This document shows positions 13,189 through 24,018 of a stretch of 64,000 nt of DNA, one piece after another. The stretch is from assembly GCF_010093535.1 (NCBI RefSeq), contig NW_022985166.1, positions 1,070,537 to 1,134,536 of the forward strand, in the 5' to 3' direction. How positions within the stretch are numbered: the stretch's first letter is position 1; every line of letters begins with the position of its first letter. The DNA comes from Lindgomyces ingoldianus. Its lineage: Eukaryota; Ascomycota; Dothideomycetes; Pleosporales; Lindgomycetaceae. A program made the translations under genes and the position numbers. The notes below the pieces were generated by a model. That model worked only from the letters and a program-made list of their open reading frames with translations, had not been told where the DNA came from and did no database searches.

Positions 13189-16100
13189 ATGTCGGACCCT
13201 AGTGAGACAGGCGGCCGCCCATTGGCCTCATCCATTCAGCAACCAGAAGGCAGCACTCAACCTCCAGCTCTCCGTCGCAAACGTCGTCGAAGCTCTCAGT
13301 CATCAGATGAACGTGTGGGCGGAACCAAGTCTAGCTCAACTCGACGTCGTCCAGGAACTAGAAAAGACATGTCGTTCGGCCCCCACGCCGGCTCCTCCCG
13401 CGGGGACAGTTCCATGCAACGCTCCCACAGCCCTACACAGATGTCACCGGAACCTACGTCAGTAAATTATACTAGGACTGGTCGCATTAGCAAGGCGAAG
13501 AAAGGTCTTAAAGTTCACCATTGCGATTGTGGAAGAGTGAGTTATACCCACCAATGCCTTTTCAGCTCCCGGCCTGGCTCTACCGTTTAGCGGGCTGAAC
13601 ACGATCTGTCTCAACAATGCCTCCACCAGCGGCTTTTGCGCGTTGAGCTTCGTCTTCAGCTTCGCGTTCGCACTCGACTTCTCTTTTCCCCTAATCGATT
13701 AGTTTCAAAAGAGGAAGATTACTGACAATGCACTAGTCTTACACGAGAGCAGAGCATTTAAGGTGAGACTTGACCGCCATTTTGAAACTGTAATATAACT
13801 AAATGACTTTGATCTGCAGACGTCACCAGAAGAACCACGCCCAAGATGCGTTGGTCTGCAAGTTCCCAGAGTGTGGGAAGACCTTTTACAGAATCGATCT
13901 CCTGCAACGACATCAGGAACGGCAGTAAGCCGAACCCGAGCTCAACCGCAAATGGCAAATGCTTACTTGTGGCAGCACTGAAATTGGAAAAGACTCTCGC
14001 CGCCCCTCATTTATGAGCCAGGGAACAACTGCAGAGCCCGAAGTCCAGGTCTCCGCGCCGGTTACTCTTCCTTCGTCCATCGTGACGACACTTGCTCAGG
14101 CTCCGCCATATTATCAGCAAACTGTCTCCCCAGTGCCGGAGCCGACTTCAGACCCAAGGTATACATTAAAACAGTTTCGTCCTCCTCAGATTCCTTCTTC
14201 AGCATTTGGTCATGTCCTTCGTTCTTCTCCGAATTCCAAGTGAGTTTCAACTTGTACATCAGATATCTTGTTTTCCTGATTTCCTTGGTCACTCGCATTG
14301 TCTGCGATAACTGCTTACGTTTTTTTAGTGCTATCAAGCAGCAGAGGTCGTATCACTCTAGAAATCATACATCTGTCACAGTACCAGTACCAGTGGACGG
14401 GCTCCAGACAGACATCGCCTGGAGCAATTCATATAACCAATCCCCCAATTACTCGTCAAGTGGTTACGACTCCCCAGTGCCCTACGCCGGCGAACATTCA
14501 AACATGTTCGCCAATCCCCCGTACGGACCTGGACCCAACCGTACTCGCACCTCTTCCAACGCATCCTTCATCGAGCCTTGGGCATTCCCATCGCGATCAC
14601 CTACGTCAGCTACCTCTACGATGGCATGTACATGGACATCAAATGACAAGAGTCCGGTACCGCCAAATTTACCCTTCCTGACCTCGACATATTCTATGAC
14701 GGGCATGTCGGTCTCTGCTGCTGTTGATCCGATCTCCGGGTACCACATGCCTTTCGGTCCGAAGTCGATGGCGCTGATAGATGAGGAGGAACAAGCATTT
14801 TTGTTCCCTGAGCAGTCATTCGGTACGGCCCACATTGCAAACACCTATCCGCTTGAACAATATCTTGACAATTACTGGAGATTGTTTCACCCCTCTTTTC
14901 CCGTCATCCATCGAGCTACCTTTGACGGCATGAACACGTCACCCATGCTCCGTGCCGCCATGATTGCGATCGGCGCGCAGTATTCGAACGATACCAGTGC
15001 GAAGCGAAAGTACTCCCGAATCCTTCACGACCGCTGCAGGAAGCTCCTTGACAAGGTAAGAGGCAACGGCAGAATCTCCATGCAATCTGCTTATAGTAGA
15101 GCAGAGAGACCTAGTCATGACTGAACCTGAACGAATCTGCGACTACCAAGCTTTACTTCTCATTGAAGTCCTTTCTCAGTACGCGGCTCGACGCGCCCCC
15201 AAGTCACTCTCACCCCGGTTCGAGAGTATGTACAAGAAGGTGAGCTCATCCTCAAGTGCTCATAGAACCCCCTAACTCCATCCTAGCTCTCTCAAAATTT
15301 CAGAGCGACGTCTTCAAGTGTAGCCGACATCATGTCCGCAATTGTGATACCCGAGAACGCCACCTACAAGCGTTGGAGCCAATGGGTGGAGCTTTCTAGC
15401 CAGCAACATCTGCTCCTGTGCTGCTACATTTTAGAGTCCCAACAAACCACTCTCCTCGCCCGCCAGCCCCAACCTTCGATCCTCCAAACCACTTCTGGAT
15501 TCGGCCTTCCATTCCCTGCACACGCTGCCTTGTGGGACGCCACAGACCACACGGAATGGGGAATGGCTGCGCAACAGTACCTTCATTTCCCGACATACGT
15601 CTATGAGATCACACCTGAGACTAGTGTTGGCCCCTTTGACAGCTTTCAATCTTCGCTCCTTATCGCTGCATATTATAACCACTTCAGCAACGCGATGCCC
15701 TATCTTTCCGGACCTTCACTCGTAGTCATCGATCACCTTCTCGATCAATCACCACTTACTAAACATCGACTCCTTACAGCGAAACTCCTTCAAGTAACGC
15801 CTATTCGTGAGCTGCTTGCTGTTGCTGGCGAATCATGGATCTTGTCTGAGAAAGTAACTTCTCCTCCGGATTTTGCGAACTGCAAGGCCACCCTGAGGAC
15901 GTGGGTCAGTGCTCTCTGGACCCCTACTACCGATGCGCAGAGTCAGGCTGTGAAGGACGCTCTGAAACTTGCTATTGAAATTATGCAGCATGCAATGATG
16001 ACGCCGTTTAACAACCTCCGCCTCAAGCTAGGCGCCGACATGGGTCTCTTCTTTGCCACTTTAGTTATTTGGGCTGTCACTGTCGCAGCAAACACACGGA

Positions 16101-16630
16101 TCAATACCCCTCAGGCACAATGCCAACCCCTACGATACCCTTCGCACTCCCCTCTCCCTTCTCACCCCCCTTCTGGTCATTACCCTTCTACACCGACCCA
16201 CCTCTCCGCAACCTCAGCGCAGCCTTCTCAATCCCCGAACCCCGCCCAATCCGCTGCGATTGGCCTTCTCCCAATCTCACACACGTCTCCTGCACCTGCG
16301 TTTGCGTCGAACAGCATGCTGCACTCTGAGATCACAATGAATTCGGTCAATTTCCTCAGCAGCGCTCTTCTTGAGTTCGATCTTCTCGGCGTAGTTCCTC
16401 AGTGGCCTCGCGACGTTGCTCAGTGGCAACAGGGCAGTGCTGCTCTCCTGCGATGGGTGAAGATGCGTCTTCGCAATGGGGCTATCGAGGGTCGAGACAG
16501 CGTTATTGGTCTTGTTCCCACAAGTGCCGGCCCTGGTCGCGGTGGTGATGGGCTCGGCGAGCTGATCGATGGAGTAATCAACGTCCTTGAGAAGGTCATT
16601 GGACGAGGGTGGGACGGCTGGGGGGTTTAA
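13189..16630 (+). CDS. C2H2 zinc finger / fungal-specific transcription factor domain regulator
   Basis: Seven exons are proposed: 13189-13536, 13737-13762 (26-nt microexon), 13820-13924, 13976-14239, 14329-15055, 15105-15239 and 15287-16630, giving about 982 residues. All junctions keep frame and use GT-AG sites; the 15105 acceptor could be 15102. Residues 1-105 are disordered and basic. Finger 1 (about residues 109-131) has a compressed CDCGR knuckle followed by SYTRAEHL and a normal His pair. Finger 2 (about 137-160) is a C-x4-C type with CGKTF and DLLQRH. A fungal-specific transcription factor domain begins near residue 419 (QYLDNYW, FHPSFPVIHR). The region after about residue 770 has a Ser/Pro-rich insert. 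It is expected to be a nuclear DNA-binding activator or repressor; the target is unknown. It stands alone, 8 kb from the catabolic cluster. Confidence 0.88.
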
Positions 16631-17683
16631 TACCTTCCACTATTCTTCATAGGCCACCCCCTTCTTCGACACAGGACTGTAACATTCTCCGGAGTACCTA
16701 CCCATCTAAGCTACAAAGATTGTGGCCGGATACATGCATCCATGAGAAAATCGCCTTCCGGTTATTCTTATCTATTGCATATCTATTTCGTTCATGTTTT
16801 CGTCGTTTTATTCTTTGTTGCACTCCGTTCCTCACTTTGGTTCGACGAGCGCACGGCATAGCGAGGTTTTCTATTCTCTTCTTTTGCAAAATCAACACAC
16901 GGTATACAGGCATGAATGGTATGATGGACTCACGACTGACGTTGGACACTTGGTAGCAATCTTTGGGACGGATTTGGAATACCCCCTCTTCTTTACTTCT
17001 CTTCTCTTCACTTGATTATCTTCAACACTTCTCGTCTTCTCTTCATTTGAGTTCGTTTGTCCCTATTCCGATGAACTCTGTACGTTTACTTTGCGGCCTT
17101 TTCGTGTTTCGTTCATTCTTTAACCCGCATATTTTGTACACACTACATGTCTCAATTTTCTCGCTCTCTTTATCCTCTGCATCATTACGAGGCTTGTATT
17201 AGTAGAATTTCCGTGCGTCGAACCTTTTTGCTTTGGCTTGCCTTTTTCAGCCAGCATTTGGGAGCATGATGGCTCCTTCATGAAATCAACATACTGTCTC
17301 AGGCTATTACCCTTCACTCGTCTTTTCTGTCATTAGTGACATTCTCGTCTTATTAGATCCCTTTACGTTTGTTTTATCATTAAGTTTCATTCGGCAGAAA
17401 GCCAATTCGTGGGCTACGATGAAGTTGGAGCCCCACATTACTAAGCTCAGGTTCTCGAAGCGAGTTGTTCCATGCAAAACCAAAGCGACCGACAACTCTA
17501 GTATTGGCTGGCTTGCTGTGGGGATCTCATTCCCCCCCAAAATTTGGTTTAGTGGGGATACTTCTTCGCACTTCGTGTGTATAAGGGTCATTCCCCCCGC
17601 CCAAGTTTGGCCTGTTGTTTGGCCTGTTTGCGTACCTGAGCCGATAGATCACTTCCTCAAGATCGTCCTAAAGTGCATCGAAA
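16631..17683. other. intergenic, no gene recognised
   Basis: The stretch is T- and C-rich up to about 17350, consistent with a 3' UTR and terminator region for the upstream regulator followed by the promoter of the sulfotransferase-like gene. Short frames are present on both strands but none looks like protein. Confidence 0.5.
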
Positions 17684-18754
17684 ATGTCCAATACACCTTC
17701 ATCAACCCTCCATCCACCGTACGCAAATCTTAATGTCCTGTTCTGCCACCCGCGAACGTCCTCTCACCTTCTTGCAAAAATTCTCAACCTCCCAGCGCAA
17801 CCTCATATTCACCAACATGCCAGTGATGGGTATTTCTTTCTTCGGCCAACCGGTCTACGCTTTCAGAAAGGTCTCGCGGGCAAAAATGTCGCTTCCTGGA
17901 CTGAGGAAGAGAAGGAAGCGATGAAGGAAGCTTTTCAGAAGAGTTATGAGGATCTAGAGAAATTTGTGCAAGAGGCAAAATACGAGGGAAAGGGAATTTA
18001 TGTCAAGGAGCATGTTCTCTGGACAGTCGAACCCGTTTCAGAGTCTATGTTCTTGTATGGCCCCGGCTGTACGACCAGGGAACCCTGGTACGCTATCACA
18101 ATCCGCACATCCGCTAATATCCTTGAAAAAGAGATGGAAAGCAGAAAGTCAGAAGGAAACGAGACTTGCCTCCCAGACTCATTCCTAAGGAAACTGAAGC
18201 CCACGTTCTTAATCCGCCACCCGGCTCTTGCATTCCCATCAAACCTCCGAACTGCCATCGATAACGAAGGCATTGAAACTGTGAAACGTGCACATGGGAT
18301 CCATACCTGGGAAATGACATATCACTGGCTCCGCGCGCTGTATACTTGGTACGATTCGCATCTTCCACCTGAGCAACGTACTACAAATATTCCGGAGATC
18401 ACATTTCCGATTTTGCTCGATGCAGACGACATCACAAATCCATCTCACATTCGCAGATACACGGAAGCGATTGGTTTAGACCCAAGCCTCCTCCGGTATG
18501 AGTGGGAAGCAGCAAGTGAGCATGAACTAGATGGTATTGGGAGTATGGAGAAGCGGATGAAGGAGACGATTCTGAAGAGTACAGGGATTGTGAAGGGGAA
18601 GACGAGTGCGGATCTGGTGATTGGGGATGAGAAAAGGAAGTGGAGAGAGGAATTTGGAGACGATTTGGGGCAAAGGTTGGAGGGGTGGGTAGATGGTGCA
18701 TTGGAGGATTGGGAGTGGTTAAGAGGGAGAGCTCTGCGGATTTATGGGAGCTAA
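17684..18754 (+). CDS. sulfotransferase-like P-loop family protein
   Basis: A single exon of 356 codons starts at an ATG in good context (GAAAATGTCC). The N-terminus has a short beta strand then a loop and helix (VLFCHPRTSSHLLAKIL), which resembles the 5'-phosphosulfate-binding loop of sulfotransferases (usually PRSGT or PRTGS), here with PRTSSH. A later segment, LKPTFLIRHPALAFPS, matches the strand-RHP region that binds the 3'-phosphate in that fold. The C-terminal third has helices typical of the fungal members (HWLRALYTWY, LDADDITNP). The family is common in ascomycetes, often beside secondary-metabolism or accessory genes, and catalytic activity is rarely proven. Sulfonation is therefore plausible but not established. 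The next gene downstream is a SnoaL-like protein in the same direction. Confidence 0.7.
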   Translation: MSNTPSSTLHPPYANLNVLFCHPRTSSHLLAKILNLPAQPHIHQHASDGYFFLRPTGLRFQKGLAGKNVASWTEEEKEAMKEAFQKSYEDLEKFVQEAKYEGKGIYVKEHVLWTVEPVSESMFLYGPGCTTREPWYAITIRTSANILEKEMESRKSEGNETCLPDSFLRKLKPTFLIRHPALAFPSNLRTAIDNEGIETVKRAHGIHTWEMTYHWLRALYTWYDSHLPPEQRTTNIPEITFPILLDADDITNPSHIRRYTEAIGLDPSLLRYEWEAASEHELDGIGSMEKRMKETILKSTGIVKGKTSADLVIGDEKRKWREEFGDDLGQRLEGWVDGALEDWEWLRGRALRIYGS

Positions 18755-19086
18755 AGGGCGCAGCATATAGAGGTCATAATACATGCATAGCGAAAGGGAT
18801 GCCAAGAAAGCTGCAGTAAAGAACGTGATATGACGTGCTGTACCCCTCCTCACACCCAAGCGGAGTTAAAATTCGCTCCCCCGATAAACTCCTAGGCTTA
18901 ACTCCAGCGCCTTACATACCTCAACAAAGTCATAAATTCCTAATATTATAGACTAGCTCATCTATGTATAGTCAAGGTAGCACCCGTCTTTAAATAATTC
19001 CACGCCAAATAGTTTTTATTTGTACCATTTTACGCTAAATATAATCAGGGCCCTATCACACTCAATTTCCTTCATATACACTTAAA
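18755..19086. other. short AT-rich intergenic spacer
   Basis: 332 bases separate the sulfotransferase-like gene from the SnoaL-like gene. An AT-rich stretch around 19000-19085 precedes the downstream start and is probably its promoter. Confidence 0.5.
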
Positions 19087-19574
19087 ATGGCAACCCCCCT
19101 CACAAAATCTCATATCCTATCTATTTTCTCAAACCTCTCCACCGGTAACACCACAGCCTTCTTCGCGAACGTCACCGACGATGTCGATTGGCTGGTCGCC
19201 GGGCAATCACATCCATTGGCTGGACATTGGACCTCGAAGCAGAGGTTCTTCGAAGATAGTTGGATGAGAGTAGGAGCTGTGCTGCAGAAGCCTATGCAGT
19301 TGAGCATCGTTGGCGTGATTGTGGAGCCGGAGGGTGAGGGGTTGAAGGGGAAGGCAGTTGTGGAGTTAAAGGGTGTGGGCGGGGTCTTGAAGGATGGTAT
19401 GTGGCAAGAGTGAAGTGTGGGTTTTGAAGAGAGTAGGCTAATAAAGAGATAGGGAATGAGTACAATAATGAGTACTGCTGGGTCGTCGGATTCAATGAGG
19501 TAGGCAAGATTGCCTCGGTTCGGGCGTATTTGGATACAGCGAAATTAAGAGATGCGTTGGATGGAAACGAATAA
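19087..19574 (+). CDS. SnoaL/NTF2-like small protein
   Basis: Two exons, 19087-19396 and 19453-19574, are split by a 56-nt intron (donor GTATGT, branch GCTAATAA, acceptor ATAG) and give 143 residues. The uninterrupted first frame would stop early after LKDGMWQE; splicing restores DGNEY, then the NEYCWVVGFNE and KIASVRAYLDTAKLRDAL strands that define the C-terminus of this fold. The N-terminal helix (ILSIFSNLSTGNTTAFFANV), DDVDWLVAGQSHPLAGHW and a tight beta sheet fit the SnoaL-like polyketide-cyclase/ketosteroid-isomerase-related family. These proteins bind small hydrophobic ligands, and some are isomerases or cyclases, but the activity here cannot be told. No signal peptide, so cytosolic. 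Confidence 0.87.
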
Positions 19575-20118
19575 CTCCCTCCTTCTCGACCCTCCAAGTA
19601 CTGGCGTGCATGTAACTCCGAACTCCCAGGTCCTTAGTAGAGAAACCTCCCATTTGGAATCGTCAACACCCACCACTATCATCGCAGCTTCCACAATCAC
19701 CCTTACAACATTTGCGACAGCAACGCACCCATCCCAGAAGCTTCCTCTACAACGGGAGCAGCATCCATCAACATTATCGTCCGATCTTTCGCATCGTTGA
19801 TGGAATCGCTCGTCACGTCTCTTTGCGGCCTCTAGCGCTTGCTGCTGAGCAGTTCGACTGATCTGCTACGAATCCTTTTCTGTTCGAAGCGTTTCTCGTA
19901 AGTCATTTGGGCGGCGGTCGGGGGTGTTCGTTGTTTGGTTCCAGACTTGGGCTTGGAAGGGTTTGGCTGGTATCGGCATTGCCACCTGTGGCATTGTGGG
20001 TCTCATTGACGGAGCTTTCAGTGTTATCGGGGGATTGAGCTGCTTTCTTCTCGGTTTCGACAACCATGATTGGAAACGGTAGCGCTAGAGAGAATTTGAG
20101 TATGTGGATGAAGAGCAT
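19545..20118 (-). pseudogene. possible frameshifted small gene
   Basis: On the minus strand a frame from an ATG at 20118 encodes an N-terminal hydrophobic stretch followed by an Asn/Ser/Thr-rich segment and stops after PRPPPK at 19903. Two overlapping frames then continue with protein-like sequence: MTYEKRFEQKRIRSRSVE, then QQALEAAKRRDERFHQR, followed by a Cys/Gly-rich segment (CCSRCRGSFWDGC) and a hydrophobic C-terminal helix, ending near 19545. No donor-acceptor pair that I can find joins these pieces. A decayed gene or a sequencing indel is more likely than a spliced one. The last part overlaps the 3' end of the SnoaL-like gene on the other strand. Confidence 0.3.
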
Positions 20119-21866
20119 TGTAAAACCTTGTGAGCTCGGAAGATATTTAGAAGTGGTTCTATTTATCTCCGCGCGATGGGACTTTGGATTGATGATGAAA
20201 GGTACTCATGTCGTCGTATTGTGATGCGAAACCCTTTGAAAGGGTCGTCGTATCTAGTGCCCCCCCATCAAAGATCAACTGGCAAAGTGAACTTGTGGCT
20301 TAGCTAATGAGTTAAGTGGAGCAGAATGCGTCGTAGACTGAGTGAGTTTAGTCTTAGCCGTTCTACCTTAGAAGCATGCTAACATCCAACAGGCGTTCGC
20401 CCTTCGCCGTAGCTATGTAGATAAGAAGCCTAGGAATCTCAAATGGTGGTGCTCCTATTACATATATTAGTGGAAATTACTAAGACTGGAATGTAGGGAT
20501 TTTGCCAACTTTCGATTCCAGCACAATTAAAATAAAGTAAGGCATAGATTAAACACCGAGTAGCAGCCATTAATTTGAGTCGATTTCTGTTGCCACACCG
20601 ACAGAGACTCCTTTACTTGACTTCATCATCACCACAAAACCTAACTAGTCTGGAATCTGAGAGGACGAGATGATGTACGGAGCCTTCAGAGCAACAAACT
20701 TTTCTCTTAGAGCATTTCAACACAATTGCACATTTTGGCATGAACTAATCGAGTACGTAGATGAAATGCTATACAAATGAACTAGCAATATCGCTGCCCA
20801 ATGTGGGCGTGAGCGAATTGCCTTATTAACAGTGTCTCCCAATCAGACTAGACGAAGGGTAGAGTTGTTCCGTTCCCCGTCAGCGTCAGGTATCCATTGG
20901 CCTGTACTTAGATCGATCCTTCTCCCGCTTCCATTAATTCCAATTCCAGCCTGAGGATATCTCCTGAAGCTCTTAAATCTCTACCGGTTCCTTCAGTTGC
21001 GCGCTTCCTCGCTTATGCTTTTCCATCCTTCACCGTATCCGCTCTTGCCCACGTTCAAATCACGAGGCCATGAGGTATCTCTTCAGGCTTATACGAGAGT
21101 CTAAGAAGATACTTCGATACAGTCTGAGAAGCTTAATCGAATAATAGAACAACAGATGCTTAAAGTGGGCCCTATGTTGAATTAGATGTTGAGATTTGTA
21201 TTTCCTTGTCAGTAGGCGCTAGAAAAATGCCTGATTTGGGTCGCTAGTGCTTCTGAGATCATCTGGGCAGCCGGTCCAAGCCTTTCATTCTCTCGAACTT
21301 GGTTCTCTGCCAATGGAGTCACAACACTTATAAATCCTAACGTACCCTTCATTACAATGTAATTCACTTTATAAATCATGCAGTGAGTGCTAAGGTAAGC
21401 TTGTTTCGAGTGGAATAGGAAAAGTTGAGTTAGATTTACGTGATCCTGCTTCTTCCCGTTTATTCACTATAAACTGAAGAAAGCAAGGAACGCTAGATAA
21501 TAAACCACTCTCAAGGAAACATCGCTGTATCTCTCTGTTTATATCATCCCACGTGTTTTGGAGCACCAATAAAAAGGTTGTTGTTCTCTGTTTAACGCCT
21601 CTGGCGCTCTTCGGTGATCCTGTACGCAGCCTCGCTTTGAACCATGGTACAGAAAAGGGCATATTGCGGGTCAATACTTTTCAAAAATGATGAATTGTCT
21701 TCTCGAGTCATTACGTCAGGTTCCGAGAACAATTGAGCAATGGTAAATCCCAACAGTATTCTCCAAAACATAACGAACTCATGTCGCATCCCTCATCCCT
21801 GAACCTTCGGTTCTCCTTCAACGCTTTTAACTCTTGTTTCGTCTTGAAACACTACTATCCTTCAAG
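20119..21866. other. AT-rich intergenic stretch, no gene recognised
   Basis: AT-rich sequence with only short frames on either strand. Nothing here resembles a domain, a spliced gene or a mobile element. Confidence 0.5.
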
Positions 21867-22683
21867 ATGATGATATCATTCTACTTCGCCGCCATTCTCG
21901 CGGCTGCCTCCTTCTCCCAGGCTAAGCATAAGAAAAAACCGAAGGAGAAGAACCCGCCACTGCCGGCACCTACCAACCTCTTCCCCGCAGCAAAATTCAA
22001 ATCATGGGATCACCTTTATTCTAGGCAGTACGAAATACCTCCGCCAAAGAACATGGGACGGTGGATCCACCGGGAACCGATTCTAGCACCCGTCGACTTA
22101 GACGGGACGGAGGTATGTCGTCTTCCCTTCATCGCCTATAAGATCATTTTATAATACTGTCACTTAGGTATGCCTGCCGGAAAACGTCGTAAAAGAGTTC
22201 CGCGACATGGATATCTACTGTACCCAGGATTTCGACAGCAACTGGGAGGATCGCGACTTCTACATCTACACCGCCGAGTACAACTACATAAAGAACTTAA
22301 CTGAGTTCTGGAAATACGGATATTGGTATGGAAATCCAGAAGAGGAAGCCTGCGATAAATACAAGAAACACTGGACAATTGGGAGCTGTCGCCTGGGAAA
22401 CTCAAATGCGGAGCACCACTGCTGCACGGTCCAACGAAAGGTCGGGTACCAGATCTGGTCGGTCCCGATTGCGACCTACTCTACTACCCCTTTAAAGCCA
22501 AATAAGCTTTCTGATAAGGAAAACCCCAAGCACCAGGTAACACCACCGCCGTCAGTCCCGCAAGATGTACAAGACCGCCTGGAAGCGAGCCGCATAGGTG
22601 CAAAACACAGTCCTGTGTTTGAAATCCCGCAGGTCAAAGATACTAACCTGCCTGCCATTGGGTACTACCAAGGAGGCAACTAA
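21867..22683 (+). CDS. secreted six-cysteine protein, effector-like
   Basis: Two exons, 21867-22112 and 22168-22683, flank a 55-nt phase-0 intron (GTATGT to TTAG) and encode 253 residues. The start is placed at the double Met (MMISFYFAAIL), which begins a classical signal peptide probably cleaved after SFSQA, near residue 19. An 11-codon upstream extension lacks an ATG. The mature protein starts with a Lys-rich stretch (KHKKKPKEK), then a Pro-rich linker, then an aromatic, acidic domain with all six Cys (VCLPEN, YCTQDF, EEACDKY, GSCRLG and an adjacent pair HHCCTV), enough for three disulfides. The C-terminus is Pro-rich. No known domain is recognised. A small secreted Cys-containing protein of this kind fits an apoplastic effector or cell-wall protein, but that role is inferred from form only. 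Confidence 0.78.
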
Positions 22684-23306
22684 CTCGTCCGTCGCCGGAG
22701 GTGCTCGAACCGTCTACCAAGATGAGCTAAGGTATTGGGTATAGCGTCTCTTGATCATCGGTTGGATGGGGAAATCCATTCCTTTGCTCGTTTTTGCTTC
22801 AAGATATCTCGAAAACTACCCGAAACGACAACATTCTTTTCGATTTCGATATCTTCATGCTTTATATTACTTCACGCTAAGTTTGCACCCAAACTCAATC
22901 CAATTGCAGTCTTGCTTTTCGATCAAATGGAGTGGCATTATGAAAGAAGCAAGTTAATACCAACGGTTTCATATTAGCTTTTTACATTCGATCGACGCAA
23001 AGCGACTGAATGAATGCCTCTGCTAATATCATGGCGCATATGTTGGACAAATTGCAGCCCACCACGAAGGCCCCACTTTTTCCAGCGATGTCATGAACAA
23101 TCGCTCATGAGATCTAGCATTGATCTGCTATTTCTTTCTACGTGTCTAAATTACCATAAGCAGTCGTGAGTTAAGCTACAGAGCCATACTAGCATCCAAG
23201 ACTCCTCCCCCGAACGTTCCACGACCTCAGCACAAATGGTGGTATGCCTTCACTCCATCTTTAGCACATCTGCTTCCCCTCCCCAAACACCCACCCACCA
23301 CAATAA
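22684..23306. other. intergenic, no gene recognised
   Basis: AT-leaning sequence with short frames only. A tRNA-like string just after the secreted protein gene (around 22690-22735) was examined and rejected. Confidence 0.5.
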
Positions 23307-23741
23307 TCTATTCCCGGTTCCCACCTCGGGAGCTCCACCCCACCTCCCCCTCTCAACAACACCTGGTGGCGTAGATACCTTAGTATCCGTCTCTTTTACA
23401 CCCTTGACATGTGTTCGTTCTGGAAAGTCCCTATAGCGTGGGAACGGTTGAATATATCAAGAATCAATCTAAAGACTAAGAGTTCGGATGCCGTATGGAG
23501 CGGATTTGATGTTTTGCTGACGGCGCTGGACCAGCTACCGAAGCATGGTAATATCCCGGATGTGGTGCGTTCTTTGTGGTGTGGATACATGTACAAAGAT
23601 GTGTTTGTTGCGAAGCAGGCGGAAGAGGAAAGCGGGGAGCATGGATGGGCGAGTCATGGGGATGTGCTAGAGGAGTTACTAGGGTTGAAATGTGTAGCTG
23701 AGGGCGAGAAACTGTATGAACCCTTCCTTGGTCGCATTTGA
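23307..23741 (+). pseudogene. open frame without a clear start, possible gene fragment
   Basis: The frame is open from just after a TAA at 23304 to a stop at 23741, about 144 codons. Its protein-like stretch begins NNTWWRRYLSIRLFYTLDM, upstream of the first ATG at 23409, so the real protein, if any, starts earlier or in another exon. I could not find a splice acceptor that connects it in frame to the ATG at 23236. The C-terminal part is acidic (AEEESGEHGW). No family is recognised. It may be a remnant of a gene broken at the 5' side, or the last exon of an unresolved gene. Confidence 0.3.
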
Positions 23742-24018
23742 GCTCTTCTATGAGAGAAGGTTGTATTAGGATTGTGGAACTGGAGGATTGGAGCACAAGT
23801 GGACTCAGCAGCTAGCGGGGACTTCGGCTGGGGCATGCGCATGCAAGGAGCTAAAGTGCTTAGGGGGATGCATTAAACAATGCGATCCTTTATCAAGGAC
23901 TATGTCTGCTGAAACATAAAGAAAGCCTACCATACACGCCTTTGGGAAAATAGAAGCTCATTGCTTTCTAGATGAATGCATACAATCCGCGTGCGAACCC
24001 TCCTCAACATCTCTCTTC
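23742..24018. other. 3' flank between converging frames
   Basis: Short spacer upstream (on the plus strand) of the stop codon of the MBL-1 gene. It carries no gene. Confidence 0.5.

Noticed and set aside
22690..22735. tRNA-like string on the minus strand (a D-arm-like AGCTCATCTTGGTAGA followed by GGTTCGAGCACC)
   Set aside because: There is no room for an anticodon arm between the two parts and the T-stem pairs only three bases, so it cannot fold as a tRNA.
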